Of a DNA stretch of 64,000 bases, positions 37,274 to 44,168 are shown in pieces. The stretch covers positions 310,001 through 374,000 of the forward strand of contig NZ_JAFBGM010000002.1 in NCBI RefSeq assembly GCF_016811105.1. Reading direction: 5' to 3'. The notes beneath the pieces are model-generated. The model ran no database searches, had not been told where the DNA came from, and was given only the letters and a program-made list of their open reading frames with translations. The DNA comes from Aurantibacter crassamenti (GTDB taxonomy: Bacteria; Bacteroidota; Bacteroidia; Flavobacteriales; Flavobacteriaceae). How positions within the stretch are numbered: position 1 is the stretch's first letter; the number at the start of each line of letters is the position of its first letter. A program made the translations under genes and the position numbers.

Positions 37274-37315
37274 TTGTTGGGCCGGTCGAGGATTTTTAAT
37301 TCTCGGCCCCAACAA
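37274..37315. ncRNA. GC-rich hairpin, terminator or structured RNA
   Basis: Arms TTGTTGGG and CCCAACAA enclose a second stem GTCGAG/CTCGGC with a three-base bulge and an AT-rich loop. The stem is clearly GC-richer than its surroundings. No T-run of terminator quality follows on the plus strand. It could end a transcript of the small ORF or belong to an untranslated RNA. Confidence 0.35.
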
Positions 37316-37415
37316 ACTTTCTAAGTTTATTGATCAATAAATACGAAAGTTAAAACTGCAATATGGTATAGAATTTGACGTTTCTATAGTAACGTTATAA
37401 GTGTATTACATTAAA

Positions 37416-38228
37416 ATGAAACACGTACTTATTCTACTCTTAGTATTTAAATTAGGCGGTTGCTTATCACTGCAGGCAAATCATGCCATTAATTCTGCAT
37501 TAGATATAACCCCTCCTAAAACAGCTATAAAAATAAACTACCCCACTACGGGTACTGTATGGAAAGCACCAAGCCCGGTTGAATTAAAATGGGACAGTAA
37601 AAACATCCCCTCAGATAAGACTATAAAATTCTATCTTTCTAAAGATGATATGGTTGTACAAGAGTTAGGTATTTTTAAAAACAACGGATTTGTCAATAAC
37701 ATAATTTTAGATAGCGGTTTACAAGACGGTGATAATTATAGAGTAATTGGTATTGAGCTTTTTCCAGACGACAAATTCAGTATAGCAAAATTTGCAACTC
37801 CTTTTTTTACAATTAAAAAATTACCGCGTCCTGAAAAACCAAAATCAGAAACAATAGTAGAAGAACCTAAAATTAGAGACACGTTTGACGGTCGAAAATT
37901 GACCTATGTAAACGAAATGTCTGTGGTAAGTGACAAAATCAACATCTATATATGGGATCATAGTAGAAAAGATGGTGATATTGTTTCTATATATTTAAAT
38001 GGTGAAGCAGTAATATCAAAATATTCCTTAGAATACTACAAGAAAAAAGTTGAGCTAACCTTAGACCCAACAAAATCTAATGACCTTTTTTTATATGCAC
38101 ATAACTTAGGGAAATTTCCGCCCAACACGGTTTCTATTGAAATTACCGATGGTAAAACATCAGAAAATATAGTATTAAATTCAGATTTAAAAAGCTGTGA
38201 AGCTGTATTAATAAATGTGAAAGAATAG
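37416..38228 (+). CDS. Exported protein with Ig-like N-terminal domain, function unknown
   Basis: A 270-residue exported protein; ATG 37416 (MKHVLILLLVF) fits the signal peptide better than the ATG five codons upstream. The signal ends KLGGCLSLQA, which may be a lipobox (Cys16) or a plain Sec site. About residues 38-130 resemble the Ser/Thr-rich GPI-protein-like Ig domain (NYPTTGTVWKAPSPVELKW). A linker rich in Lys/Pro/Glu follows (about 132-152). The C-terminal domain (about 155-265) has GDIVSIYLNGE and LFLYAHNLGKFPPNTVSIEI, a beta-sandwich pattern common in secreted Bacteroidota proteins. It is probably a surface or periplasmic binding protein, but no partner is evident. Confidence 0.65.
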   Translation: MKHVLILLLVFKLGGCLSLQANHAINSALDITPPKTAIKINYPTTGTVWKAPSPVELKWDSKNIPSDKTIKFYLSKDDMVVQELGIFKNNGFVNNIILDSGLQDGDNYRVIGIELFPDDKFSIAKFATPFFTIKKLPRPEKPKSETIVEEPKIRDTFDGRKLTYVNEMSVVSDKINIYIWDHSRKDGDIVSIYLNGEAVISKYSLEYYKKKVELTLDPTKSNDLFLYAHNLGKFPPNTVSIEITDGKTSENIVLNSDLKSCEAVLINVKE

Positions 38229-38334
38229 TATTATTCCAAAAAATAACACATTATAACCTCTATTTCTTCAAAATAATTTTTGAATTGTTTAATTGAATTC
38301 ATTGTTGTAAATTTTCCATTCAATTTAACACAAA

Positions 38335-39423
38335 ATGGAAAAACAACGCAGAAACTTCATCAAACAAGCCGGTATTATTGCGGCATCAACAACAATACTT
38401 CCAAATTTCGCCTTCGGCGGAATAAAACCACAACAGAAAAAATTAGGAATTGCATTAGTAGGTCTAGGCTATTATAGTCAAGATCTTCTAGCACCTGCCT
38501 TACAATTAACCGAACACTGTGAGTTAAAAGGAATTGTAACTGGTAGTCCTGAAAAAATTCCTGTTTGGAAAGAAAAATATGGTTTAAATGATAAAAACAT
38601 TTATACCTATGATGATTTCGACAAAATAGCCAACAATAAAGAAATTGATGTAGTTTATGTGGTACTGCCACCTTCTATGCATGCCGAATATACTATTAGA
38701 GCTGCCAAAGCAGGTAAACATGTTTGGTGCGAAAAACCTATGGCGCCATCAGTTGCAGAATGTGAAGCAATGATAAAAGCCTGTAAAGAAAATAAGGTGA
38801 AATTGTCAATTGGGTATCGTTGCCAACATGACCCAAATATTCAGGCGTATATGAAAGCTGGTAAAGAACAACCATTTGGCAAAGTTCGTATGGTAACTTC
38901 AGCAGCTGGTTATTTTGATGGAAGAACCACACATTGGAAACAGAAAAAAGCTATGGGCGGTGGTGTTATGGGTGATATGGGTGTTTACGCAATTCAAGGC
39001 GCACGCCTAGCAACTGGTGAAGAACCAATCTCTGTATTAGCAAATACGTTTACTACAAGACCTGAGGTATACCATGAAGTTGAAGAATCTGCAATGTTCT
39101 TGTTGGAGTTTCCTAGTGGTGCAAGAGCATCATGCCATACCAGTTACGGCATTAATATGAATCATTTAAAAGTTACCTATGAAAAAGGTTGGTTGCAAAT
39201 GGAGCCACACTCTTCATATAATGGAAACAAGGGTAGTATGTCTGATGGCACAATAATTAACTATCCAATAGAGAATCAACAAGCCAAACAAATGGATGAT
39301 GACGCACTGGCTTTAATAAATGGTACTGACTTAATTGTACCTGGTGAAGAAGGCTTGCGTGATATTAAAGTTGTAGAAGCAGTTTATAAATCCGCAGCGC
39401 AAAATTGTCAAGTGAAAATTTAA
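38335..39423 (+). CDS. Tat-exported Gfo/Idh/MocA-family oxidoreductase
   Basis: NAD(P)-dependent sugar oxidoreductase, 362 residues, of the glucose-fructose oxidoreductase type. The N-terminus has a twin-arginine signal (QRRNFIKQAGIIAAS), so the protein is exported folded with bound cofactor. The Rossmann motif is VGLGYYSQ, followed by the family EKP motif in WCEKPMAPSV and the GGGVMGDMGVYAIQGARL helix. As the cofactor cannot be recycled freely in the periplasm, a tightly bound NADP and a paired oxidation-reduction, as in Zymomonas GFOR, is likely. It is followed after 53 bases by the AraD1-like gene. Confidence 0.88.
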   Translation: MEKQRRNFIKQAGIIAASTTILPNFAFGGIKPQQKKLGIALVGLGYYSQDLLAPALQLTEHCELKGIVTGSPEKIPVWKEKYGLNDKNIYTYDDFDKIANNKEIDVVYVVLPPSMHAEYTIRAAKAGKHVWCEKPMAPSVAECEAMIKACKENKVKLSIGYRCQHDPNIQAYMKAGKEQPFGKVRMVTSAAGYFDGRTTHWKQKKAMGGGVMGDMGVYAIQGARLATGEEPISVLANTFTTRPEVYHEVEESAMFLLEFPSGARASCHTSYGINMNHLKVTYEKGWLQMEPHSSYNGNKGSMSDGTIINYPIENQQAKQMDDDALALINGTDLIVPGEEGLRDIKVVEAVYKSAAQNCQVKI

Positions 39424-39476
39424 GGCAAATGCATTAGTCCTTAAAGCATTAGTTAACACTAAAAGTTTCTTAGTTA

Positions 39477-40481
39477 ATGAGGTTAGTACAGATACATCAC
39501 CCAAATGATGGTAGAAAAGTTGCGCTTGTTGAAGAACCAAATTTGCGTTTAATCCACAATTTCACTTCCATTTACAAACTTGCTGCAAATGCAATTGAAA
39601 ACGGTGGTTCTTTGACAAAAGTAATACAAGAAAATCTTTCAGATACAGTTTTAGATTATGATGCAGTTTATGAAGGTAATTCTGAATGGCAACTATTGCC
39701 AGCTTTTGACCACCCAACTAATGTAAATGACTTAATGCTTGCTGGTACTGGGCTTACACATAAGGCTAGCGCTGAAAATCGTCAAAAAATGCATGAGGCT
39801 GAAGCTGAAAGCGATTTGACTGATAGTATGAAGATTTATTTCATGGGCGTTGAAGGTGGAAAACCCGAAAAAGGAAATATAGGTGTACAACCTGAATGGT
39901 TTTATAAGGGAAATGGCTCTATTTTAAAGGCTCATGGTGAGGTTTTAGAGATTCCGGCATACGGTAATGATGGTGGCGAAGAACCTGAAATTGCTGGCAT
40001 TTATTTGAATGATAAAAATGGAAAACCTTGGCGTATAGGTTTTGCAACGGCAAATGAGTTTTCAGACCATGTAATGGAACGTAAAAATTACTTATTCTTG
40101 GCGCCATCAAAAATTAGAAATTGTTCTATTGGACCAGAATTAGTCATAACAGACGATTTTAAAGCTATTTCAGGAAAAGTACAAGTCATAAGAAACGGAA
40201 CTACGCTTTGGGAAAAGGACATAAAAACAGGGGAAACCAACATGTCACACAGCCTAGAAAATCTAGAATACCATCATTTTAAATATCAAAATCATTTAAT
40301 TCCACATCAGGCACATATTCACTTTTTCGGTGCCGATGCCTTTAGTTTTGGTGAAGGAATTGCGTTAGAACAAGATGATGAAATGATAGTAGAATGGTTT
40401 GATATGGGAAGAGGTTTACGCAATAAATTACGTATGCCCACCGATAAAGAACAAAATATTAAAATAAATAAAGTTAGTTGA
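39477..40481 (+). CDS. AraD1/GguC-family protein (FAH superfamily)
   Basis: Cytoplasmic protein of 334 residues. The C-terminal half has fumarylacetoacetate-hydrolase-fold features: PEWFYKGNGSIL, EPEIAGIYLND, GFATANEFSDHVMERKNYL (core NEFSDHVMER) and the SFGEGIALEQDDEM end; acidic metal-binding residues lie in GGEEPEIAG. I recognise it as the AraD1/GguC group, where studied members dehydrate 2-keto-3-deoxy sugar acids such as L-2-keto-3-deoxyarabonate. Substrate is uncertain. With the sugar oxidoreductase upstream and the convergent lactonase downstream it suggests an oxidative sugar-acid route. Confidence 0.8.
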   Translation: MRLVQIHHPNDGRKVALVEEPNLRLIHNFTSIYKLAANAIENGGSLTKVIQENLSDTVLDYDAVYEGNSEWQLLPAFDHPTNVNDLMLAGTGLTHKASAENRQKMHEAEAESDLTDSMKIYFMGVEGGKPEKGNIGVQPEWFYKGNGSILKAHGEVLEIPAYGNDGGEEPEIAGIYLNDKNGKPWRIGFATANEFSDHVMERKNYLFLAPSKIRNCSIGPELVITDDFKAISGKVQVIRNGTTLWEKDIKTGETNMSHSLENLEYHHFKYQNHLIPHQAHIHFFGADAFSFGEGIALEQDDEMIVEWFDMGRGLRNKLRMPTDKEQNIKINKVS

Positions 40482-40539
40482 ATTAAAAGTAGTTCAATAA
40501 ATCTTCAAAAAAATAAAAGCAGTACTCTAGACCTTTCAA

Positions 40540-41673
40540 TTAATAAGCCTTCATTTTTAAACTTGCTGGTGCTTTTAACTGAATTTCACTATCAAGTTTA
40601 GTTAATTTACCCGAATTAATATCTCTTTTAAAAACAACGATATTTCCTGATATTTGATTTGCTACCAATAAAAATTTATTTGTTGGGTCAATAACAAAAC
40701 TTCTTGGGTGATCACCGTAAGTAGATTCATGTCCGACTAAAGCAAGACTTCCATCATTTTTTATTTCAAATATTGATAAGGTATTCTCTCCTCTGTTAGA
40801 AGCATATAAAAACTTGCCATCTTTTGAAACATGAATGTCCGCCCCCCCATAGCCTTCTTGCTTATTCTTGTATGAAAAATCATTGTCTATTCGCATTAAT
40901 TTACCGGACTTATAAGCAAATGAAGATACGGTTCCGTTTAGTTCGTTTACCGAATAACCATACTTACCGTTTGGATGAAACGCGAAATGTCTTGGACCAC
41001 TCCCGGGAATTGATTTAAACGTTTTGCTACTTTTAAACTTTAGTTTTGTTGTTTTTTTAGGGTTAAATTTATAGGCGTTTATTTTATCGGAACCCAAATC
41101 CATGACATATAAATATTTATTATCAGGAGAGAAATTACTAGAATGTGCATGCGCCTGTTCTTGATTGGGCAATAAAATACTGCTACCTTTCAATTCAATA
41201 AATTGATCTGAAGGTTTTAAACTTCCATCTGAATTACTTTCATATAAGTTGACTACAGCATCTGAATAATTAGCACTTACAATATATTTGTCACTATCAT
41301 GAATATTAATATGAGCAGGATTTCTACCCGACGTTGTTTGTTTATTTAAAAAATTGAGTGCTCCGGTTTCATTATCAATTGCAAATGCCGATACAGAACC
41401 ATTTGTAGCTAATTTTGATTCTGTAACCGAGTATAAATACTTACCACCATTTGCCACCGCTAAATACGATGCATTGACTACATCATCTACTTTATTTATT
41501 TCCTTTAGAGTACCATTTTCTGAGTTAAATTCGAATACATGTATGGCTTCACCGGGCACATTATCAGTATATGAACCAGCAAACAATAATGTCTTTGAAT
41601 TATCTTGAGCAAAATTTGATTGTGTAAACAACGTAGCTATTATAAAAAGTATGGTGAAATTACTGTTTCTCAT
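40540..41673 (-). CDS. Exported lactonase-family protein (6-phosphogluconolactonase-like, seven-bladed propeller)
   Basis: Beta-propeller of 377 residues with a Sec signal peptide (about 1-22, ending SNFAQ). Repeated blades carry motifs such as GRNPAHINIHDSDKYIVSANY, QAHAHSSNFSPDNKYLYVMDLG (core HAHSSNFSPDNKYL), GSGPRHFAFHPNGKYGY and GDHPRSFVIDPTNKFLLVANQ. These are the PF10282 lactonase (Pgl-like) signatures. Exported members hydrolyse sugar lactones outside the cytoplasm, though substrates vary. It is convergent with the AraD1-like gene, 58 bases away, and upstream of it lies the TIR gene on the same strand. Confidence 0.88.
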   Translation of the reverse strand: MRNSNFTILFIIATLFTQSNFAQDNSKTLLFAGSYTDNVPGEAIHVFEFNSENGTLKEINKVDDVVNASYLAVANGGKYLYSVTESKLATNGSVSAFAIDNETGALNFLNKQTTSGRNPAHINIHDSDKYIVSANYSDAVVNLYESNSDGSLKPSDQFIELKGSSILLPNQEQAHAHSSNFSPDNKYLYVMDLGSDKINAYKFNPKKTTKLKFKSSKTFKSIPGSGPRHFAFHPNGKYGYSVNELNGTVSSFAYKSGKLMRIDNDFSYKNKQEGYGGADIHVSKDGKFLYASNRGENTLSIFEIKNDGSLALVGHESTYGDHPRSFVIDPTNKFLLVANQISGNIVVFKRDINSGKLTKLDSEIQLKAPASLKMKAY

Positions 41674-41737
41674 AATTGGTTCTTAAAGTTTGTATCTGTT
41701 ACTATTTCAGCACTTTAAAATAATATAAATACTTAAA

Positions 41738-43402
41738 TTATTCATTAATATCTTTAATAGCCCTCACATTAAATTTTCGACTGGCCTTAACATTACTATA
41801 ATGAAATGAAGTATTACCATCACTAAATCGTACAAGTCGTGATTGAATTTTTTGGTATAATGTTGAACTCCAATACAATTCATCTTTAAAATTACCACTA
41901 TTGTTATTTCCTTTACCAATAGTCTTGTACATGACTTTCAACTCGTCAAATGTTGGTAATCGCCATCCTTCACCTAATTCTTCATGAATTTGCATGGCTT
42001 TTTTCCACGGCATCTGTCCCGCATCTGTGGCATACGCAATTTTTGCAGACCCTCTTTGATGGTCAATCGAAAAAATAATTCCATCTTCATAACGATCACC
42101 AATAGCTAAATCAGAAAAAGCATTCTTATCAACCAATGGCTCAGATTCAGGTTTCACTTCAGAAGCACTTTCTGGTTCAGTAGTTTCTCCATCTAATAAA
42201 TCTTGATTCACTCCAGCATTTTTTTCTGGAATCATTGGAGCAGGCTTTTCGCTAGCATTATTAAACTCAGAAAAAGTATAGATACCTGCAGCAATAAGCA
42301 ATATGGTGCCTAGAATTATTAAACCTTTTTTATTTGATGTTTCCTTTTTTTCTACAACTTCTTCTACCTCTTGATCAAAAACTTCATCATGTTGTTGATA
42401 TGCCTTATTTGCTTCTTCCTCTTCAAGTAATCGTTGTTGTTCTACTTTCAGTTGTTGGGCCTCTTCTTCAAGCAGTTTTTTTTCCGCTTCAGCCTTTTTT
42501 TGCCTTTCTTCTAATAACCTTTGCTCTACTTCAGCTTCTCTTTTAGCTTTTGCTTCAGCCTTTTCTAATTGGCGCTTTTCTTCTTCCGCTTTTCGTTTGA
42601 GTTCTAATTGTAAAATGCGTTGTTCTTCAGCAGCTTCATGTTTCGCTTTGGCAGCTTGTTCTTCTAACCATCGCTTTTCTTTTTCAGCTGCTATTTTTAA
42701 TGCCGCTTCATCAATTAAACGCTGTTCTTCTTCAGCTTTCTGTCTGGCTTCTTCGGTTTTTCTTTTGGCCTCTGCCTCTGCAATAGCTCGCTTTTCCTCA
42801 GCTTCACGATTTTGTTCTGCTAATTCAATTTCACTCATACCAACATCTTCCAAAAAACTTAGGGCAAGCTGATCTTCTACCGCATTTGTAGTAGGTTCTT
42901 TTTCTACTACTTCATTTTCAACTGTTTCTCCACGAACATCAGCAATTATTTGCCTAAAATCTTTTGCTATATCAGAAAAAGCTTCTTCTGGTAAACTCCA
43001 ATTTTCAATAGACTTTCTTTGATGAGGTAAAACTTGTAATTCATTTAAATTAAAATCATACTCATCTGATTTAAAATCAATTTGCCATTGACAGTCATCT
43101 ACCAATACGGGAATAACAACTGCATCATTAGCTTTATACTGGTCTATTATATTTTTGAATTCGATTTGTTGAATAAATTTCGATTTCATAAAATCAGTAC
43201 TGACTAATAATAGGAATATATCTGCAAAATCCATTCGCGAATGAACTTTCGGCTTCCAATCTTGCCCTGTAAGAATAGGGTCATCATCCCATATAGTAAT
43301 ACTTTGATTTTCTTCTAATGCACTTAAAGATTGTTTTATTTGCAATAAAACATTTTTATCTTCCCAAGCATAAATTGCATAAATATTGGTCTTCCGACTC
43401 AT
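41738..43402 (-). CDS. Transmembrane TIR-domain protein with coiled coil and C-terminal DUF1566/Lcl-like domain
   Basis: A 554-residue protein with four parts. Residues 1-155 form a TIR domain of the TIR_2 type (YAIYAWEDKNVL, FLLLVSTDFMKSKFIQQIEF); Glu81 sits where NAD-cleaving TIR domains have the catalytic glutamate. Residues about 190-335 form a long coiled coil of Glu/Lys/Ala/Arg, resembling TolA-type helices. One membrane helix spans about 360-377 (LIILGTILLIAAGIYTF). After an acidic linker, residues 432-550 form a DUF1566/Lcl-like domain (GDRYEDGIIFSID, GEGWRLPTFDELKVMY, YWSSTLYQ, FNVRAI). With no signal peptide, the TIR part should be cytoplasmic and the C-terminus periplasmic. No defence genes flank it. 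Function unknown; sensor, receptor-like signalling or cell-suicide roles are all possible. Confidence 0.85.
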   Translation of the reverse strand: MSRKTNIYAIYAWEDKNVLLQIKQSLSALEENQSITIWDDDPILTGQDWKPKVHSRMDFADIFLLLVSTDFMKSKFIQQIEFKNIIDQYKANDAVVIPVLVDDCQWQIDFKSDEYDFNLNELQVLPHQRKSIENWSLPEEAFSDIAKDFRQIIADVRGETVENEVVEKEPTTNAVEDQLALSFLEDVGMSEIELAEQNREAEEKRAIAEAEAKRKTEEARQKAEEEQRLIDEAALKIAAEKEKRWLEEQAAKAKHEAAEEQRILQLELKRKAEEEKRQLEKAEAKAKREAEVEQRLLEERQKKAEAEKKLLEEEAQQLKVEQQRLLEEEEANKAYQQHDEVFDQEVEEVVEKKETSNKKGLIILGTILLIAAGIYTFSEFNNASEKPAPMIPEKNAGVNQDLLDGETTEPESASEVKPESEPLVDKNAFSDLAIGDRYEDGIIFSIDHQRGSAKIAYATDAGQMPWKKAMQIHEELGEGWRLPTFDELKVMYKTIGKGNNNSGNFKDELYWSSTLYQKIQSRLVRFSDGNTSFHYSNVKASRKFNVRAIKDINE

Positions 43403-43448
43403 TTCTCAAACAAATTTGTAGTAGAATTCGACTTGTTTCTTATTAAAA

Positions 43449-43456
43449 CAAATATA
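43449..43456 (-). promoter_or_regulatory. Bacteroidota -7 promoter element before TIR gene (TATATTTG)
   Basis: TATATTTG on the minus strand matches TAnnTTTG and lies 47 bases before the TIR gene start. No clear -33 element. It indicates that the TIR gene has its own promoter. Confidence 0.4.
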
Positions 43457-43693
43457 AGCATGCTTTGCACATTAGTTTTGTTTAAAAAACATTGTTTTCA
43501 ACAGTCTACCTTTATAACTTTAAAATTAAATTTTCATGCAAAGACTGATGTTAAAAATCTCTTATACAGTCAATAACTTAATAATAAATTGACTTAGGGT
43601 TATGGATTAGTTGTCATCGTAATTAAGAGTTTTTCAATCATTCATTCTCAATTGAGAACACTTTAATTATATTAGAGCATAAACTTCTATTTC

Positions 43694-44161
43694 ATGCCTA
43701 AATATACATTGAACATCAATACGTCTCAAAAAACTGTTGAGACTGAACCTGATACCCCCTTACTGTATGTTTTAAGGGATTACCTTGAACTGAGTGGCCC
43801 TAAGTTTGGGTGTGGACTTTCACAGTGCGGTGCATGTACCGTATTGATAGACGGTAGTTCAAGAACGAGCTGTATGTTGCCAGTTTCAAATATTGGGCAA
43901 GCTGAAATAACGACGTTAGAAGGATTAGAAAACCCTTCCGGAAAACTGCATGCAGTGCAAGAAGCCATAATAAAAGAACAAGCAGCACAATGCGGTTATT
44001 GCTTAAATGGTATGGTGATGGCCGCCGTAAGCTTGTTAAATAAAAATCCAAATCCTGATGAGCGAGAGATAAAAAATGCATTAGAGATGAATTTATGCCG
44101 ATGCGGAGCCCATACTCGAATTATACGTGCTATTAAAATTGCGGCCAATACTAAAGACTAG
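43694..44161 (+). CDS. 2Fe-2S subunit of a molybdenum hydroxylase (IorA/CoxS-like)
   Basis: Small subunit of 155 residues with two 2Fe-2S clusters. The plant-ferredoxin-like cluster uses Cys40, Cys45, Cys48 and Cys60 (GCGLSQCGACTVLIDG); the second uses Cys100, Cys103, Cys135 and Cys137 (QCGYCLNGM, LCRCGAH). All eight ligands are present. It passes electrons from the molybdenum subunit encoded next, seven bases downstream. It has no signal peptide of its own and could be exported with the Tat-targeted partner. Confidence 0.93.
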   Translation: MPKYTLNINTSQKTVETEPDTPLLYVLRDYLELSGPKFGCGLSQCGACTVLIDGSSRTSCMLPVSNIGQAEITTLEGLENPSGKLHAVQEAIIKEQAAQCGYCLNGMVMAAVSLLNKNPNPDEREIKNALEMNLCRCGAHTRIIRAIKIAANTKD

Positions 44162-44168
44162 AACAGCA

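Larger units (their letters stand above)
36546..37415. other. Long gene-poor region with hairpins and a possible small peptide
   Basis: This is the longest stretch without a standard gene in the window. A 63-codon ORF at 36635-36826 has no protein-like features. At 37029-37048 a short hairpin ACCGTT/AACGGT borders seven A, which on the minus strand would be a hairpin plus T-run. At 37143-37232 a 29-codon ORF encodes a possible membrane peptide, followed by a GC-rich hairpin at 37274-37315. It may encode a small RNA or small protein; nothing known was recognised. Confidence 0.4.

Noticed and set aside
42334-42872. Two Leu- and Ser/Ala-rich ORFs antisense to the coiled coil of the TIR gene
   Set aside because: They are the complement of Glu/Lys/Ala-rich codons, which gives long open frames without meaning.
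41738-43402. TIR gene as part of a Thoeris, CBASS or other known defence operon
   Set aside because: The neighbours are a lactonase and a molybdenum hydroxylase; no SIR2/SLOG, SAVED, nucleotidyltransferase or nuclease gene is adjacent.
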